The notes beneath the pieces were generated by a model, which was given only the letters and a program-made list of their open reading frames with translations, was not told the DNA's origin and searched no databases. A DNA stretch of 64,000 bases. It comes from Apoderus coryli (lineage: Eukaryota > Arthropoda > Insecta > Coleoptera > Attelabidae). This document shows, piece after piece, positions 35,501 through 46,254 of the stretch (positions are counted from its first letter, which is position 1; each line of letters begins with the position of its first letter). The translations under genes were made by a program, and so were the position numbers. The DNA is taken from NCBI GenBank assembly GCA_911728435.2, contig OU452201.1, positions 12,896,001-12,960,000 on the forward strand. Direction: 5' to 3'.

Positions 35501-37247
35501 TAGAAACTTTGATATGTTAAGAAATATCAAAAGCTGGAGTTTTTCATCGCTCCTTGATGTATTTAACCGAAATAAATGCGACTGTAAAAAGGAGAATACA
35601 TACTTTAACTGACTGAGGTATTTTTTAGGTGGCTCAGGCATCGGTTTGGACAATATTTTGTTAGTGGTTGCCCAAACAGGCATGTTTATTTACAGCATGT
35701 TTTCAATAATTGGCTGTTATTTCACAATGGACAGTAGCGGATACCCAGTTGGCTTAGTAGCTGATGTATTTTCATTTATACAAACATGTCTACAGGTAGG
35801 TAAACAAACTTCAAACCCACACCCTTCCAAATAAGAAAGATATATTTAAGGCTGAATAATATTAAATGAAATTAATTAATAATATAAAATGCGAGGTACG
35901 TAAAATTACAAACGAATCAGTTTTTTTTTTCTAGCTCCAGGCTTGGAATAGTACCAGATTCTCATAGCTCGTAGACTTACCGGATCTGGAGTTAAAGAAA
36001 CCATTAATCGTTCCTCCCATTTCTGCTATTTTTCTTCATCACATATGCCTGCCTTGGCCTAATGACAGAACTACAGCTGGGTAGTAGCTATAATTTTATA
36101 AAATATTGATAATGTTTGATTTACATATGCCTTCAACTCCTCTTCGTAATGGATTATTTTAAGAAATATTCATAAATTGTAGTTCATGAAGATCCTACCG
36201 ACCTGTCATCTGGATAGTCGTGAAATTGGTGGAGTTTTAAGGAAATAAAGACTTTGTTACTAATACGAGTAACCATAATAATTTCTATAGATTTGTGAAC
36301 GGACTATATATTAAATAATTCCTGGTTATTCTGGATTTCAGACTATGTTTGTGCTGGATAGTTGGTGGAGGCGGTGCAGAAGCATAGGACAGGCAAAAAG
36401 AAAGCCTGGAAGAGAAATAATAACATTTCTAATAATAGCTAACATGGCAATGTGGGCAATAAATAGTCTGGAGAAAAATAGAGCAGAATTTCGACCTACA
36501 CACTTGAGTTTCTACGGTAAGCCTAATCGAAAACATTGAATGCACCTTGTACAGAAAACATAGAAATTTAAAATATTCTTTTTATTTCCTACGATATATC
36601 TGAAATGATGCTTCTGTTATTTATTTTTATATTATTAATTATAAAGGGTGTCCCAAAATTAACGCAAGATTTGAATTTGCCGCCATTTATGAAGTAAAGT
36701 GTTAGCAACCCTAAAAACAAAACAAATCGACAATGTTTATCAAGCCATTGTTTGGTTTCCACTGTATTTTTCTTTATTAAAAAGCAATGATTTATCAAAA
36801 CAATATAAGTTCCGGAAACATAAAGTAAAACAATTCATAAATCATTTATTAATATGCAATAACAACTTTCAGTAGCATTTGCGATTTCTATTATGACAAA
36901 ATACTCAATTGTATGTCTTTCTTGTAAATAATTTACGCGCGCTTAAACTAACCTTGCTCCATATACCTAAATTATTATAGGATATTCAAAATGAAGGATT
37001 AGATCTGCTGTAATTTTTTACCGTATTGAAAAAAGTACCTACTAACATTATCTACTACTAATCCAGAAAATGATTGTTTCCAATTTTATTATAACTTATT
37101 GTAGGGGATTCAGCATGGACAATTATCACGCACATATCAATGCCATTAGCAATATTCTACAGGTTCCATTCAACAATATGTTTGTTTGAAATTTGGAAGT
37201 CAGCCTACAAAATTAAGACGAAGTTTAAGAAACCTATACTGTTATAA
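26552..37247 (+). CDS. Otopetrin-like proton channel, 14 exons
   Basis: Otopetrins are membrane proton channels with about 12 transmembrane helices; insect members act in acid sensing (family knowledge). Exons: 26,552-26,691; 27,424-27,592; 28,753-28,910; 29,349-29,566; 29,622-29,708; 32,454-32,617; 33,410-33,539; 33,641-33,752; 34,095-34,237; 34,498-34,578; 34,888-35,088; 35,629-35,795; 36,342-36,516; 37,105-37,247. Every junction has GT/AG and keeps frame, giving 695 residues. Diagnostic stretches are NALTIVLSALYAKLLVVLGI, FYLRLGAIAFGIGSMVYSGL, HKIIARFGLMHMIAANLCEW, ASPFLFPCTIEYSLICAVIL, DCSNAHRGLFAG and the ending SMPLAIFYRFHSTICLFEIW. The charged, Ser-rich N-terminus is cytoplasmic. The start at 26,552 is the only in-frame ATG, but a good acceptor (TTTTCAG) at about 26,598 means an upstream first exon is possible. 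The 2.7 kb intron after exon 5 holds a LINE. Confidence 0.9.
26826..27239. mobile_element. Mariner-type MITE in otopetrin intron 1
   Basis: A 414 bp palindromic element with arms starting CAGGGTGTTTCAGAAAGACA and ending in its complement, flanked by TA (26,824-26,825 and 27,240-27,241). The arms match over most of their length and there is no ORF. The ends resemble those at 14,037 and 24,601. Confidence 0.8.
28272..28320 (-). ncRNA. Hammerhead-like ribozyme motif in otopetrin intron 2
   Basis: On the minus strand CTGATGA is followed by a perfect stem TATTA/TAATA with loop CTA, then CGAAAC, a two-pair stem III and the triplet GTC (GAAACATGTC). The catalytic core and cleavage triplet are complete. 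Stem I is weak, with mismatches in its first two positions. It is antisense to otopetrin, so it would not cut the otopetrin pre-mRNA. Confidence 0.6.
29930..31760 (+). mobile_element. LINE (jockey/CR1-like) 3' part with broken reverse transcriptase
   Basis: Three successive plus-strand frames (about 29,930-30,682, 30,684-31,250, 31,198-31,662) spell a non-LTR reverse transcriptase. Motifs in order: SSPGPDEIPPMF, FKKGDKFAAENYRPISLT, EQHGFMPKRSVESNLLE, VLYLDFEKAFDRVPF, LSGVPQGSVLGPLLFLAYIS, the catalytic box FADDTK, then the C-terminal NRLWYLIQKAF, YVRPLLEYANSVW and YAWNSLPEEV. Two frameshifts, at about 30,683 and 31,230, and a small deletion after the AFDRVPF region kill the gene. The endonuclease half is absent. 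A (TAA)n tail at about 31,759-31,775 marks the 3' end. It lies in otopetrin's sense orientation within intron 5. Confidence 0.85.
32270..32415 (+). mobile_element. SINE body copy in otopetrin intron
   Basis: Shares the block around AAATTCTGTTTCGTTACGCAG and GTCGGGAAAGTTTTGGGGCA with the repeats at 370-590 and 60,130-60,320. No tRNA-like head was found upstream. It ends about 40 bp before the otopetrin exon 6 acceptor. Confidence 0.6.
32993..33042 (+). ncRNA. Hammerhead ribozyme motif in otopetrin intron 6
   Basis: Sense to the gene. CTGATGA is followed by one linker T, stem II GAGA/TCTC with loop ACAATGTG, CGAAAC, a two-pair stem III and the triplet GTA. Stem I pairs ACCA before the core with TGGT after the triplet, with room for a further G-T pair. 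All core bases are present, so cleavage of the intron or of a resident transcript is conceivable. Activity is untested and the linker base makes stem II non-canonical. Confidence 0.65.
36648..36800 (+). mobile_element. Terminal fragment of a Tc1/mariner-like element
   Basis: Starts GGGTGTCCCAAAATTAACGC next to a TA-containing flank and continues for about 150 bp with sequence also found at 38,066 onwards and, after the nested insertion there, at 39,643 onwards. The rest of the element is missing. It lies in the last otopetrin intron. Confidence 0.65.
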
Positions 37248-37368
37248 AAATCATCTTGCTACTATCCCACAAATCTAGTATTACACCATTATATACGACC
37301 AAAATCATATTTTATCACTGGAGGCTCGTGATCTGTTAAAGAGGCAGTGCTACAGAGCGTAGATATGT

Positions 37369-37374
37369 AATAAA
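37369..37374 (+). terminator. Likely otopetrin poly(A) signal
   Basis: Canonical AATAAA about 120 bp after the otopetrin stop codon, with another AATAAA about 15 bp further on. Chosen by position only. Confidence 0.5.
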
Positions 37375-38109
37375 AAAATTTTAAATAAAAACTGCGGTTT
37401 TATATGTGCGTTATATAGGTACCTACCTACCTAATAAATTGGAATTCCCATGCAGTTTGGCCTTTTCAGCGAGATTAACTAAATCATCAACACCATTAAT
37501 TGTTCACCACCTAAAATTACACACACGCTGTAGCTCTGCAGCTCTTATACACTAGCCGCCACTGTATTTTATATACAAATGTAGTGCAATAAATTCACTC
37601 TAGATAATATCTAGAAATATTACACTTATATTACCTATGAATGTATTATTAAATAAAAGTTTGAATGCATATCTTTTGTTTTTCTATATGGTTCTACCGC
37701 ACTAGACACTGTAAATATATTCCCACTGATACTTAATTCCAATACCTATGTCTTCTGTTTTCCGAAATGCTTTTTGCATTTGATTGTATTCCAGCATGAA
37801 GAATCGATTCTATAGTATATACGGTTGAATATGCTCTTTTTCTAAATTGTATAAGGCACCAATGCGTTAATTTAAAACTATGTAGTCTTAGAGAACATCC
37901 CAGCCCATGCTAAGCAGGAGATTTCAGTCGCCGCCTTCCTTTAATTAAACTTCTGCTCGCACACACTGTGATTCTTAACTTACTCGTAGCTAAGTCCGTT
38001 TAAGAACTATAAACAGCAGGTAATTACAATAGTAAAGACAAATTTCAATTTTCTCGTGGTGCTGTGTCCCAAAATTAACGCAAGATTTGAATTTGCCGAC
38101 ATTTATGCA

Positions 38110-39649
38110 GTAAAGTCACAGTATAATAAATAATACAGTATTCTGTCTTTCACCATTTCACGTTTGCAAGCCGTCCTGCGCATATCGTCGCGCATGCTGC
38201 CATTATGGGTTACAACGTCAAAATAATCGCATTGACGTAGATAGATACAGTTCACTACTGTGTTCAATATATAGTTCATTGTCGGCGTGTACGAGATAAA
38301 TAAATATTGTGTTTAAATCTAAATCTGTGTTTTGTGTTTTTGGTATAGTGTTCGTGAGAATTAAAAGGATTTTATTTTTATTAACGTGTCTTGGGATTCA
38401 TACAATGAATAATCACGGAGGGCATGTGTGTGTTGCAAAATGTTGTCCCAATAAGCGGTACACTTGCTCTAAACATTTTTTTTCGCTTCCCCAAAGATCC
38501 TGTTAGGTGAGTAATAAGTAAAAATTAAGATAAATACTAGATAATTTTACGTTTATAACAACTATTTGTATAACCGTAAAATTTATATTACGAAATGACA
38601 GTATCTAATATGTTTTTAAACTAAATACAAGTGAAACATAAACACAAGTTGTCGCGTGGCTAGTTGTTATTTTATTGACAATATCATTATAAAGTTTCAA
38701 GAAGTCTTTGCCAAAATTTGCCTTTAAAGTTGCTGTTGTAATTTGTGAATTAAACTACCCGTTTAACTCACTATAACGATATTCAAAGCATTGTAAGTTG
38801 GTATGTTGTTTAAGCGAGTAGATTCCATAAGAGTAACACACAAATCTATTTTCTTTTCTACTGACTTTCCTTTAATAAAAAATGTGACGATTTAGGAACT
38901 ATTTTAAAAATGTTTCCTTTCAAAGCAGCCTCACCAAAAGTAGCCTACCCCCTATTCTCAATATTTAACTGTATGTTAAAACACATATTTTACAATTGCT
39001 TATCATCGGAGGAGATACGTACGAACTTTTACTCATTTTCGTTGAAGATTACAGTGAATAAGGGCTATCACGTTTTATATTAGTTAAAAATAGCCACTCT
39101 AATTGACTTAAAAAATATTAAATAAAGCGTTTACTATAACTTAACAAAATAAAAAAAAATTGTTATATTAAAAAAAACAATAACCCATGGAGACTTCAGC
39201 TTTTCGAATTATCGACCATTACAGAAAAAAAATTAGATATATCAATTCAACAAACAAAATAAAAGTTAAATTTAGGTTAAGTTAGGAAGCACTGCTTCAA
39301 CTTTTGTAAAAATGTCTTTTTTTCACTAATAAAATCTTTATTATTGTTGTGTTTATTATTATTAAAAATCACCCAATCATGTCAACATTTAACTGATAAC
39401 ACCACTCAAGGTTGTTTTCAATCACTATGACACACCACAAATATTTCTGAAATTGACAGCGATATTATTATGTACTTAAATATTTTTACAAAAATAAAAA
39501 TACAGTACTGTGGTTAGAAACCAAAAACTATAATTATTCTTAGTCAGGACCTGTTTTGTAACCCAAAATGGCGGCATCTTACGTCACACTTTTTTTCAAA
39601 GTGCGAACGTGGAGACGGAATGCTGTACTTATTAATGCTGTGGTAAAGT
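38110..39649 (+). mobile_element. THAP-domain DNA transposon (P-like), nested
   Basis: Inverted ends CACAGTATAATAAATAATAC at 38,117 and the complement of CACAGCATTAATAAGTACAG at 39,642 agree at most positions over about 30 bp. They are flanked by GTAAAGT at 38,110-38,116 and 39,643-39,649, a 7 bp target duplication made inside a Tc1-like element. A broken THAP exon is present near the left end, but no transposase catalytic domain can be recognised in the remaining 1.1 kb. THAP domain plus ends starting CA suggest a P-element relative; the superfamily is inference. A related copy lies inverted at 58,417-59,365. Confidence 0.7.
38405..38506 (+). pseudogene. THAP zinc-finger exon, frameshifted
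   Basis: ATG at 38,405 opens MNNHGGHVCVAKCCPNKRYT and CSKHFF, then an eight-T run changes frame; the next frame reads FFRFPKDPVR and ends at a GTGAGT donor at 38,507. The Cys pairs followed by FPKDP and R are typical of the N-terminal half of THAP DNA-binding domains. The frameshift in the T-run could be a real mutation or a sequencing error in the homopolymer. Confidence 0.6.
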
Positions 39650-39729
39650 GTTGGCAACCCTCAAAACAAAACAACGACAGCTGACAGTTTACGGTTAGTA
39701 AAAATAGAGCGTTACACGATAGAACAACA

Positions 39730-40185
39730 TGTCTTCATTATTGAACAATATTTCAAAAATAATGAAAGCTGACTAAAGATCTGTGTCTCCATGCTTACAC
39801 AATTCAATTAACACAAGAACTGAAGCCTAATGACCATGCACAGCGAAGAGAGTTTGCAGAATAGATTATTCAGCATCAACAAATGGATGCTGATTTTTCG
39901 AGCAAAATCATCCTAAGCGACAAAGCACGTTTTCAGCTTGATGGGTTTGTTAATCGCTAAAACTGTCGCATTTGGGGTTCTGAGAAATCACGTATGTGCT
40001 TGTTGAAAAAACAAATGCATTCACAACGTGTCACTGTTTGATGTGGATTTTGGCTGGAGGCATAATTGGGCCATACTTTTTTGAAAATGAGGCTGGTCTA
40101 GCAGTGACTGTTACTGGTGCATCGAGCACCAGTAACGAAACACATTTGCTGCTTTCCTTGCCTAGACAAGTTCAGGCAAAATAAA
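39730..40185 (+). pseudogene. Tc1/mariner-like transposase relic
   Basis: Plus-strand frames spell QLTQELKPNDHAQRREFAE, then FSSKIILSDKARFQLDGFVN and NCRIWG, then MHSQRVTV and, after a frame change, WILAGGIIGPYFFENEAGLA. This is the familiar insect transposase order with the FS-DEAHF region and GPYFFENEAG. Several stops interrupt it. The first catalytic Asp is visible in SDKARF, where E is replaced by K. Confidence 0.7.
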
Positions 40186-40304
40186 CCTCAAAAAAATCAA
40201 AATACGTGTTGTAGGTCTCAGAAAGTTTGATCGTGTTTCCTGCAAAATGAACGAACTGAAATGGTTGTGTATTGAGACAAATGTTAAATATCATTAGGTA
40301 CTCA

Positions 40305-40800
40305 GTTTTTTTTTTTTTTTTTTCGTCTTCTTTGGTTCTTCTAATCCAATATACATAAAATTAATATCAGAGATAGCCCAAAATTATGTCTTCCGAGATA
40401 CCGCAACGCCATGTGCAAGAGACATTTTAGTTATATTTCATCAACTGTTTATAACTCAGTGCCTAGCGATTTTAAACATCGAAATTTGTATGTCTTCCGT
40501 AGAAAATGTTGTGAATTTTTTTTGCTTCGCAATAATTCTAATTATCTGCTATAAATTAATTTGATCTGTCAACAATTGCTGATGAATGATAAGTATTTTT
40601 AATGAAAAATATAAGTAGGACGTTCTAACATTTAAATAATAGTTAAATTTCACATGGTCAGTTTTGTATAAGTTTAGAATTACTGTTTAATGGTTAAGTT
40701 GAGTAGCATTTATGCTAGACTTCGCCTATACAAACACAATTGTAAGTATTGCTGTAATATGTATTTAAATAAACCCATTTATTATTATTATTAAGTATAA
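40305..40800 (+). mobile_element. LINE 3' end (CR1/jockey-like)
   Basis: From about 40,384 to 40,550 a plus-strand frame reads LPRYRNAMCKRHFSYISSTV then YNSVPSDFKHRN and VFRRKCCEFFLL, ending in a stop. This is the usual extreme C-terminus of CR1/jockey-type reverse transcriptases. The element ends in a TTATTATTATTA tail at about 40,781-40,794. The T-run at 40,305-40,322 sits at its left side. Confidence 0.6.
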
Positions 40801-41622
40801 AAAAAATATATTTTTTTATTATTGTAACTCAATAGAAAATTTTGCAACATTTAACATACCTACATTTGCCATCTATTAAGCTACTAATTTCGACCCTCAG
40901 TACGCTCATGTCGTAACACCCATAACTTAATACCTACTAATAAATGCCCGTTGCATAATAGGTATTCCGCTATTTCATCATTGGCATATTGATATCATAT
41001 AAATACCGTTAATTAACCCTCTTTAAAGCATAATTCAAGGCAAATCAAAAATTTTTTAAATCAAACAAAGCAAAAATCGATTACGAATACCTAAACCGGT
41101 AGACACTTTTTTTTATTTTATTTTCATCGTATACTATAAGCCAAAAAATTAAATGTAAACAGTATGCATTTTGTAAATCATTTCACCCCTAAGAAGTATC
41201 TTTATCCTCAGTAGGTATTCGTAAATTTTGTTCTCAGTAGGTATTGAAAAAAGTTCTATTATATAAAAATATGTTTTCATTACGTAAATACTTACTTTAT
41301 TCAGTTTCTTTAGATTAAATATATCCAACAATAGTTAGTTGGAGCTTTTGCAAATATATATATGACTTTATTTTCAGAAACAATCCGTACAAACATACAT
41401 AAAAAAGTTTCATCAAAATGGCGAAGTTTTAGCCTAAGCTACTTTTGAAATATTTAACCATGAACTAAAACTAAATAGGTACCTAATATTATTGAAAACA
41501 ACAATAATAAACCAAATAATCGTATAAATAACAATAAATAATAACTATAAGTAACAATTTATTATTGAATAATATATTAAGCATACATACATACATTCTT
41601 TTTCTTAAGAATAATCCTTCAA
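40801..41622. other. Intergenic DNA, nothing recognised
   Basis: AT-rich, no supported feature. Confidence 0.4.
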
Positions 41623-41949
41623 CTATAGCACATTCATTTCCCCTAAAAATGAGTTCCTCAGTGCAACTCGAAATCTGGTTAGAGTAGGCAGAGCTTTTAT
41701 GGTATTATCCAAAGTGTTAAAGAGACTAACGGCATTATATGTAAAGGATCGTCGAAACATTGTCGTTGTATGACGGGGCATCGTTAGCATATTGTGAAAT
41801 CGCAGATTTACTTGATGAACATTTCTTCTATAAATTAGTTTATCCATTAGATATTTTGGCAATGAAGTAAGTAGAACCTTTTTAATAAATATTAGGTATT
41901 GTAACCGAACAAGCCTCTCAATATTTAACCATCTTAGAAACGGAAACAA
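41623..41949 (-). pseudogene. LINE reverse transcriptase C-terminal fragment
   Basis: A 108-codon minus-strand frame contains RLVRLQYLIFIKKVLLTSLP, then NLRFHNMLTMPRHTTTM and RRSFTYNAVSLFNTLDNTIK, and ends after a SFLGEM piece. This matches the C-terminal region of CR1/jockey-like reverse transcriptases (HNTR...PR...SF.Y.A...WN.LP). The upstream catalytic domain is not found, so it is a 5'-truncated or decayed insertion. It is a different copy, in opposite orientation, from the one at 40.4 kb. Confidence 0.65.
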
Positions 41950-44900
41950 GTGTGAGATATGATCGTACTTCCGTAAACTGAAAATAAATCTACAGCAATT
42001 GTTCTGAATGTATTGAATATATGTAATATTTAATAGTGCAAAAATCGAATCTGCTACAATAAATTCTTTTGACTTTTGGTCTATTGTTTGTTATAATATA
42101 TTGTCGAATCTTATTCTGCTTGGTTAAACAAATAGCAAAAGCTGCGTTCAGACATCTAGTAGAAGGAGAGTACCTAGGCGTGGAAAGAATGCAAAATAAT
42201 ATCATACCTTTACTGGCCTTTGGCCATTGTATCCTACTCACCACGCTGTAACATATTGACGGTACCTACTTAGCCAGGGAAATGAGAACGGACCAAGACC
42301 GGGAATGTGCTTAGTTTTTGACGATTTACTAAGTCAATCACGACTCTCGCGCCCTTGTACTCTCCTACAAGACATACCATTCAATGTTATGTTAGCTGCC
42401 TATTGCGAATTATTATTCAATCTCTTGGTAAGATGAAAAAAAATGCAAAAATTATATCCTTTTCAGTATAGAATTTTATTTTTATTCTTGTCACCTAGTA
42501 TATCGTCATTTTTTTTAGGAAATAATTCGTTTTGGATTGATAATCAAATTACATCAAACCCCATATTCTCCAGAGGAAGCGGAAAATTTATTGGCTCTGA
42601 AGTAATTATGACACGAACATTTAATGGCATTTGCACAACACTTTGACAAATAATGGCGATTTGAACACGGCATAAAAACCGGGATAGATGAAAGATAAAA
42701 TTATTAGGAGTGAGATAAAAATGATCAAAGATTTTAAAATGATTTCGTATATTATCTGACCTATTTTAGCATCTATCAAAGGGTACTTCTCTAGTCCCAC
42801 TAGGCATTGTCTATTTAGATTTGTAAATATCTATACAGTAGGAAATAGTCAATCTTCAATCCCAATCAAAAACCGATCATAAAAGTTCTAAAATATCGAA
42901 GCACTTACTTAACCCAAGATTTTCAAAAAGGTGAATGTGGTCTTGTCTTCTTCGGTCTGATTTTTTTCTTCTTCTTAAGTCTGCCACTTTCCATAAATAA
43001 GACTTTACACAAATGGTTAAGTGATAATATTTTATATAAGTAATCTTGATATGCGGTGTTACAGATTTTCTTACGGGTTAAATGCAATTCCTTTGTAATC
43101 TACAACAAAACAGGAAACAGATACTTTATAGAAAGCAACTTTAAACGTTAAGATTAAAATATTCAAAACGCATAAATATAATTTTTATATTTGATATATT
43201 TTTCCCTGGAATATCATCCGTTTTAGTAGTATAAAGGTTAAAATATTTTGTACCCCACTCCCGACTTTACGCTTTTACTAAATCCTTACTTCCGATTTAC
43301 AAGTTCACCGGAAATAAGTTGCTGATGTCGCCCAGTCGGAGGTTGATTTTTGTCTTTTAGTCCTCTATAGCTAGAGCTCTTTTATTGGTTACTTTATAAT
43401 TTCACATAGTCGTAGACATGTAAAATATTTGTTTGATAAATACTTTACATTTATATAAAATTCTATATTCGATCACAAAACTCCAATAGATAATTACTAG
43501 GATTTTTTAGAGGGGAAACTTATTAAATCATATTTTCCATATAAGTTGCTCAGAAAAATAATTTACATTCCTTTAGGTTTTAGAAAATATGGATAATTTA
43601 CCACAAAGATAAAACGTCTAGGGGTGTGTCTGCCCGAAAACTTTAAATGATTATGAAATATCCCCATATAGTATGTAGTAATATATTAATATTGTAGGTA
43701 AACGACTTAAGTAGATATACTTTGAAAATAATCTTTTATTAAATATTTTCAAAATCTATAAAATTTCTATTAAACAAACTATTTTTGTTATATTTTAATG
43801 ATTTATATAGTTTTTGGTTATACAACTTATATAAATTGACTGGATACGAGGAAGTTGCGTAAAACTCTTAGTGTTTGTTTAGAAAACGTATAAGTACCTA
43901 CTTAATGTCAGTGGCGGCATTTGCAGGAAGAGTACTAATTTGAACTTCTTTTCTAAAATCATGACCAATTCGGTTTCCTAATTTATTTATGTTGTTATAC
44001 AAATTGATTCATTATAATATAGGAATAATTTAAGTATTCATGTTTAATATATAAATAATATAAATATTGTTAAGAACGCTACTGTGTCCTCACGAAAATA
44101 AATACCCTTATGAAAACTTTTATTGTAGACCTAAGCTTTAAAACACGCCTAAAGTGCCAAGCTGATGTTTTAAAAGCATGCATTCATATATTTGTGTTGT
44201 AAAAACTGGAAACAGCTTACAATTTTGAAATATTTTATCAACATTTTATAAAATATCAAAAGATTTTCTTTATAACCCCCATAAAAATGTGTATCATGAT
44301 CACTAAATTTAGGCCTATTTAAATTGCAGTAAGTATAGTAGTAAACTATAATTAATTATTACAAATAATACTAATAATTCGATACGATTAACGGATATAA
44401 AAAATAAGTGCAGGCACTGCACTGATTTATTCTTTTGCTGACATTTTACAGTTTTACGAAAATCTGATTATCGTCCATCCTCTGCGGGATCGCGACCCCA
44501 TTTGAAGCTTGTACATACAGTCGTGAAATCCATTTTCTTTAATTTTACTCCGCTTTCACAACAAAAGTGACAAATTTTATTTATGAGAAAACTGTTTTTT
44601 AGTATTATTTTTATCAGTATGTGTCAAATATAGTTTAACTACACAACATATCGTAGGTTCTGCTACCACTGATTCAATAATATGAACTGGGGATGTTAGG
44701 ATATTGAAACAAACACTTGACTGGGGGTAGTATTTGCAAAATAATTCTGATATTCTCTCTATTCGTTTGTTCTAAGCAGGTAGATTTAATTTATTTATTT
44801 GATGCTTAGAAAGAACGCAGTAAAGGCATTTTTAGAATAATTATATCGTTTTTTCGACCAGCAACTAGTGAGAAATGAAAATCAGCATTACAATGTACTA

Positions 44901-45113
44901 CATTTTCAAATTATGATTGAACATAATATAATAAAGTCATTTAAAGACAGTCGTAGAAAAAAACGTTTTCAAACGGCTAACCTATTAAACTAAAATTAAA
45001 TTTACCCAATTTTAGCTTCTCTGTAGATACGGCGATTTTGCTAATGACGGCAGATTCTACCACACACACCCGCAAATAAGAAACTGTTAGTTGATTGAAA
45101 ACTTTTAATTAAA
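41950..45113. other. Intergenic DNA, no gene recognised
   Basis: 3.2 kb without a supported gene or repeat. The stretch 42,120-42,400 is less AT-rich than its surroundings and has a 60-codon ORF, but I recognise nothing in it. Confidence 0.4.
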
Positions 45114-45192
45114 AAAAAAGTTAAATAAGAATTGCTTGTTACATAAAGCAACAAGACTTTAGGTTATGTTGGAAATTTATTTCACACTACCA

Positions 45193-45246
45193 TGCTTCCA
45201 CCAGACGGCCGTTTCGTCGATCCACGACTCATCAGTGGTGATCGGC
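45193..45246 (-). ncRNA. Hammerhead ribozyme, array A unit 1
   Basis: On the minus strand: stem I CACCA/TGGTG (five pairs); core CTGATGA; stem II GTCG/CGAC closed by loop TGGAT; core GAAAC; stem III from the palindrome ACGGCCGT; cleavage triplet GTC. All invariant bases of the hammerhead core are present with canonical G10.1-C11.1. Predicted to cut after the GTC, yielding 336 nt monomers from a tandem transcript. Confidence 0.9.
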
Positions 45247-45528
45247 AGGCAGTGTGACCTAAATTTCCAACATTTACAAAGAGCTTATACTAGCACGAGA
45301 ATTGATTGAGAAAGAGATGTTTGTGGCGACACCTAGCGTGAACAGGCAATATGCCGGGTGAAACACAGTTCACTACGATGGCCGGACAAGAAGTAACAAC
45401 TCCATTATATCCTATTGCCAACACTAGATGCGCCCGAATCCCCTAGCAGGGAGGCTTTATTTAAGAATTGCTTGTTACATAAAGCAACAAGACTTTAGGT
45501 TATGTTGGAAATTTATTTCACACTACCA

Positions 45529-45582
45529 TGCTTCCACCAGACGGCCGTTTCGTCGATCCACGACTCATCAGTGGTGATCGGC
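45529..45582 (-). ncRNA. Hammerhead ribozyme, array A unit 2
   Basis: Identical by eye to the motif 336 bp upstream. Having two intact copies in tandem is what allows release of a unit-length RNA. Confidence 0.9.
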
Positions 45583-45967
45583 AGGCAGTGTGACCTAAAT
45601 TTCCAACATTTACAAAGAGCTTATACTAGCACGAGAATTGATTGAGAAAGAGATGTTTGTGGCGACACCTAGCGTGAACAGGCAATATGCCGGGTGAAAC
45701 ACAGTTCACTACGATGGCCGGACAAGAAGTAACAACTCCATTATATCCTATTGCCAACACTAGATGCGCCCGAATCCCCTAGCAGGGAGGCTTTATTTAA
45801 GAATTGCTTGTTACATAAAGCAACAAGACTTTAGGTTATGTTGGAAATTTATTTCACACTACCATGCCTGTTCACGCTAGGTGTCGCCACAAACATCTCT
45901 TTCTCAATCAATTCTCGTGCTAGTATAAGCTCTTTGTAAATGTTGGAAATTTAGGTCACACTGCCTG

Positions 45968-46022
45968 CCGATCACCACTGATGAGTCGTGGATCGACGAA
46001 ACGGCCGTCTGGTGGAAGCATG
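45968..46022 (+). ncRNA. Hammerhead ribozyme, array A inverted unit
   Basis: The same motif on the plus strand in the inverted part of the array; core, three stems and GTC triplet are unchanged. Confidence 0.9.
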
Positions 46023-46254
46023 GTAGTGTGAAATAAATTTCCAACATAACCTAAAGTCTTGTTGCTTTATGTAACAAGCAATTCTTAAATAAAGCCTCCC
46101 TGCTAGGGGATTCGGGCGCATCTAGTGTTGGCAATAGGATATAATGGAGTTGTTACTTCTTGTCCGGCCATCGTAGTGAACTGTGTTTCACCCGGCATAT
46201 TGCCTGTTCACGCTAGGTGTCGCCACAAACATCTCTTTCTCAAAAAAGTTAAAT

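Larger units (their letters stand above)
38060..40250 (+). mobile_element. Tc1/mariner-like element interrupted by a THAP-type transposon
   Basis: The left end GTGTCCCAAAATTAACGCAA at about 38,066 matches the fragment at 36,648. The element is broken at 38,116 by a 1.5 kb insertion and resumes at 39,643 with GTAAAGTGTTGGCAACCC. Transposase relics follow at 39,730-40,185. The right end is unclear because a LINE tail begins at about 40,305. Confidence 0.65.
45114..46254. mobile_element. Retrozyme-like array A: 336 bp hammerhead repeats, tandem then inverted, with 13 bp TSD
   Basis: The insert (45,127-46,241) is flanked by AAAAAAGTTAAAT at 45,114-45,126 and 46,242-46,254. Units starting GAATTGCTTGTTACATAAAG occur at 45,129, 45,465 and 45,801, exactly 336 bp apart, with no visible differences between the tandem copies. 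At 45,867/45,868 the third unit is cut short and the sequence flips: 45,868-46,241 is the reverse complement of one full unit plus 38 bp. Each complete unit carries one hammerhead ribozyme. There is no coding sequence. Near-identity and clean duplications mean a recent insertion. A diverged monomer lies at 54,250-54,445. Confidence 0.9.
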
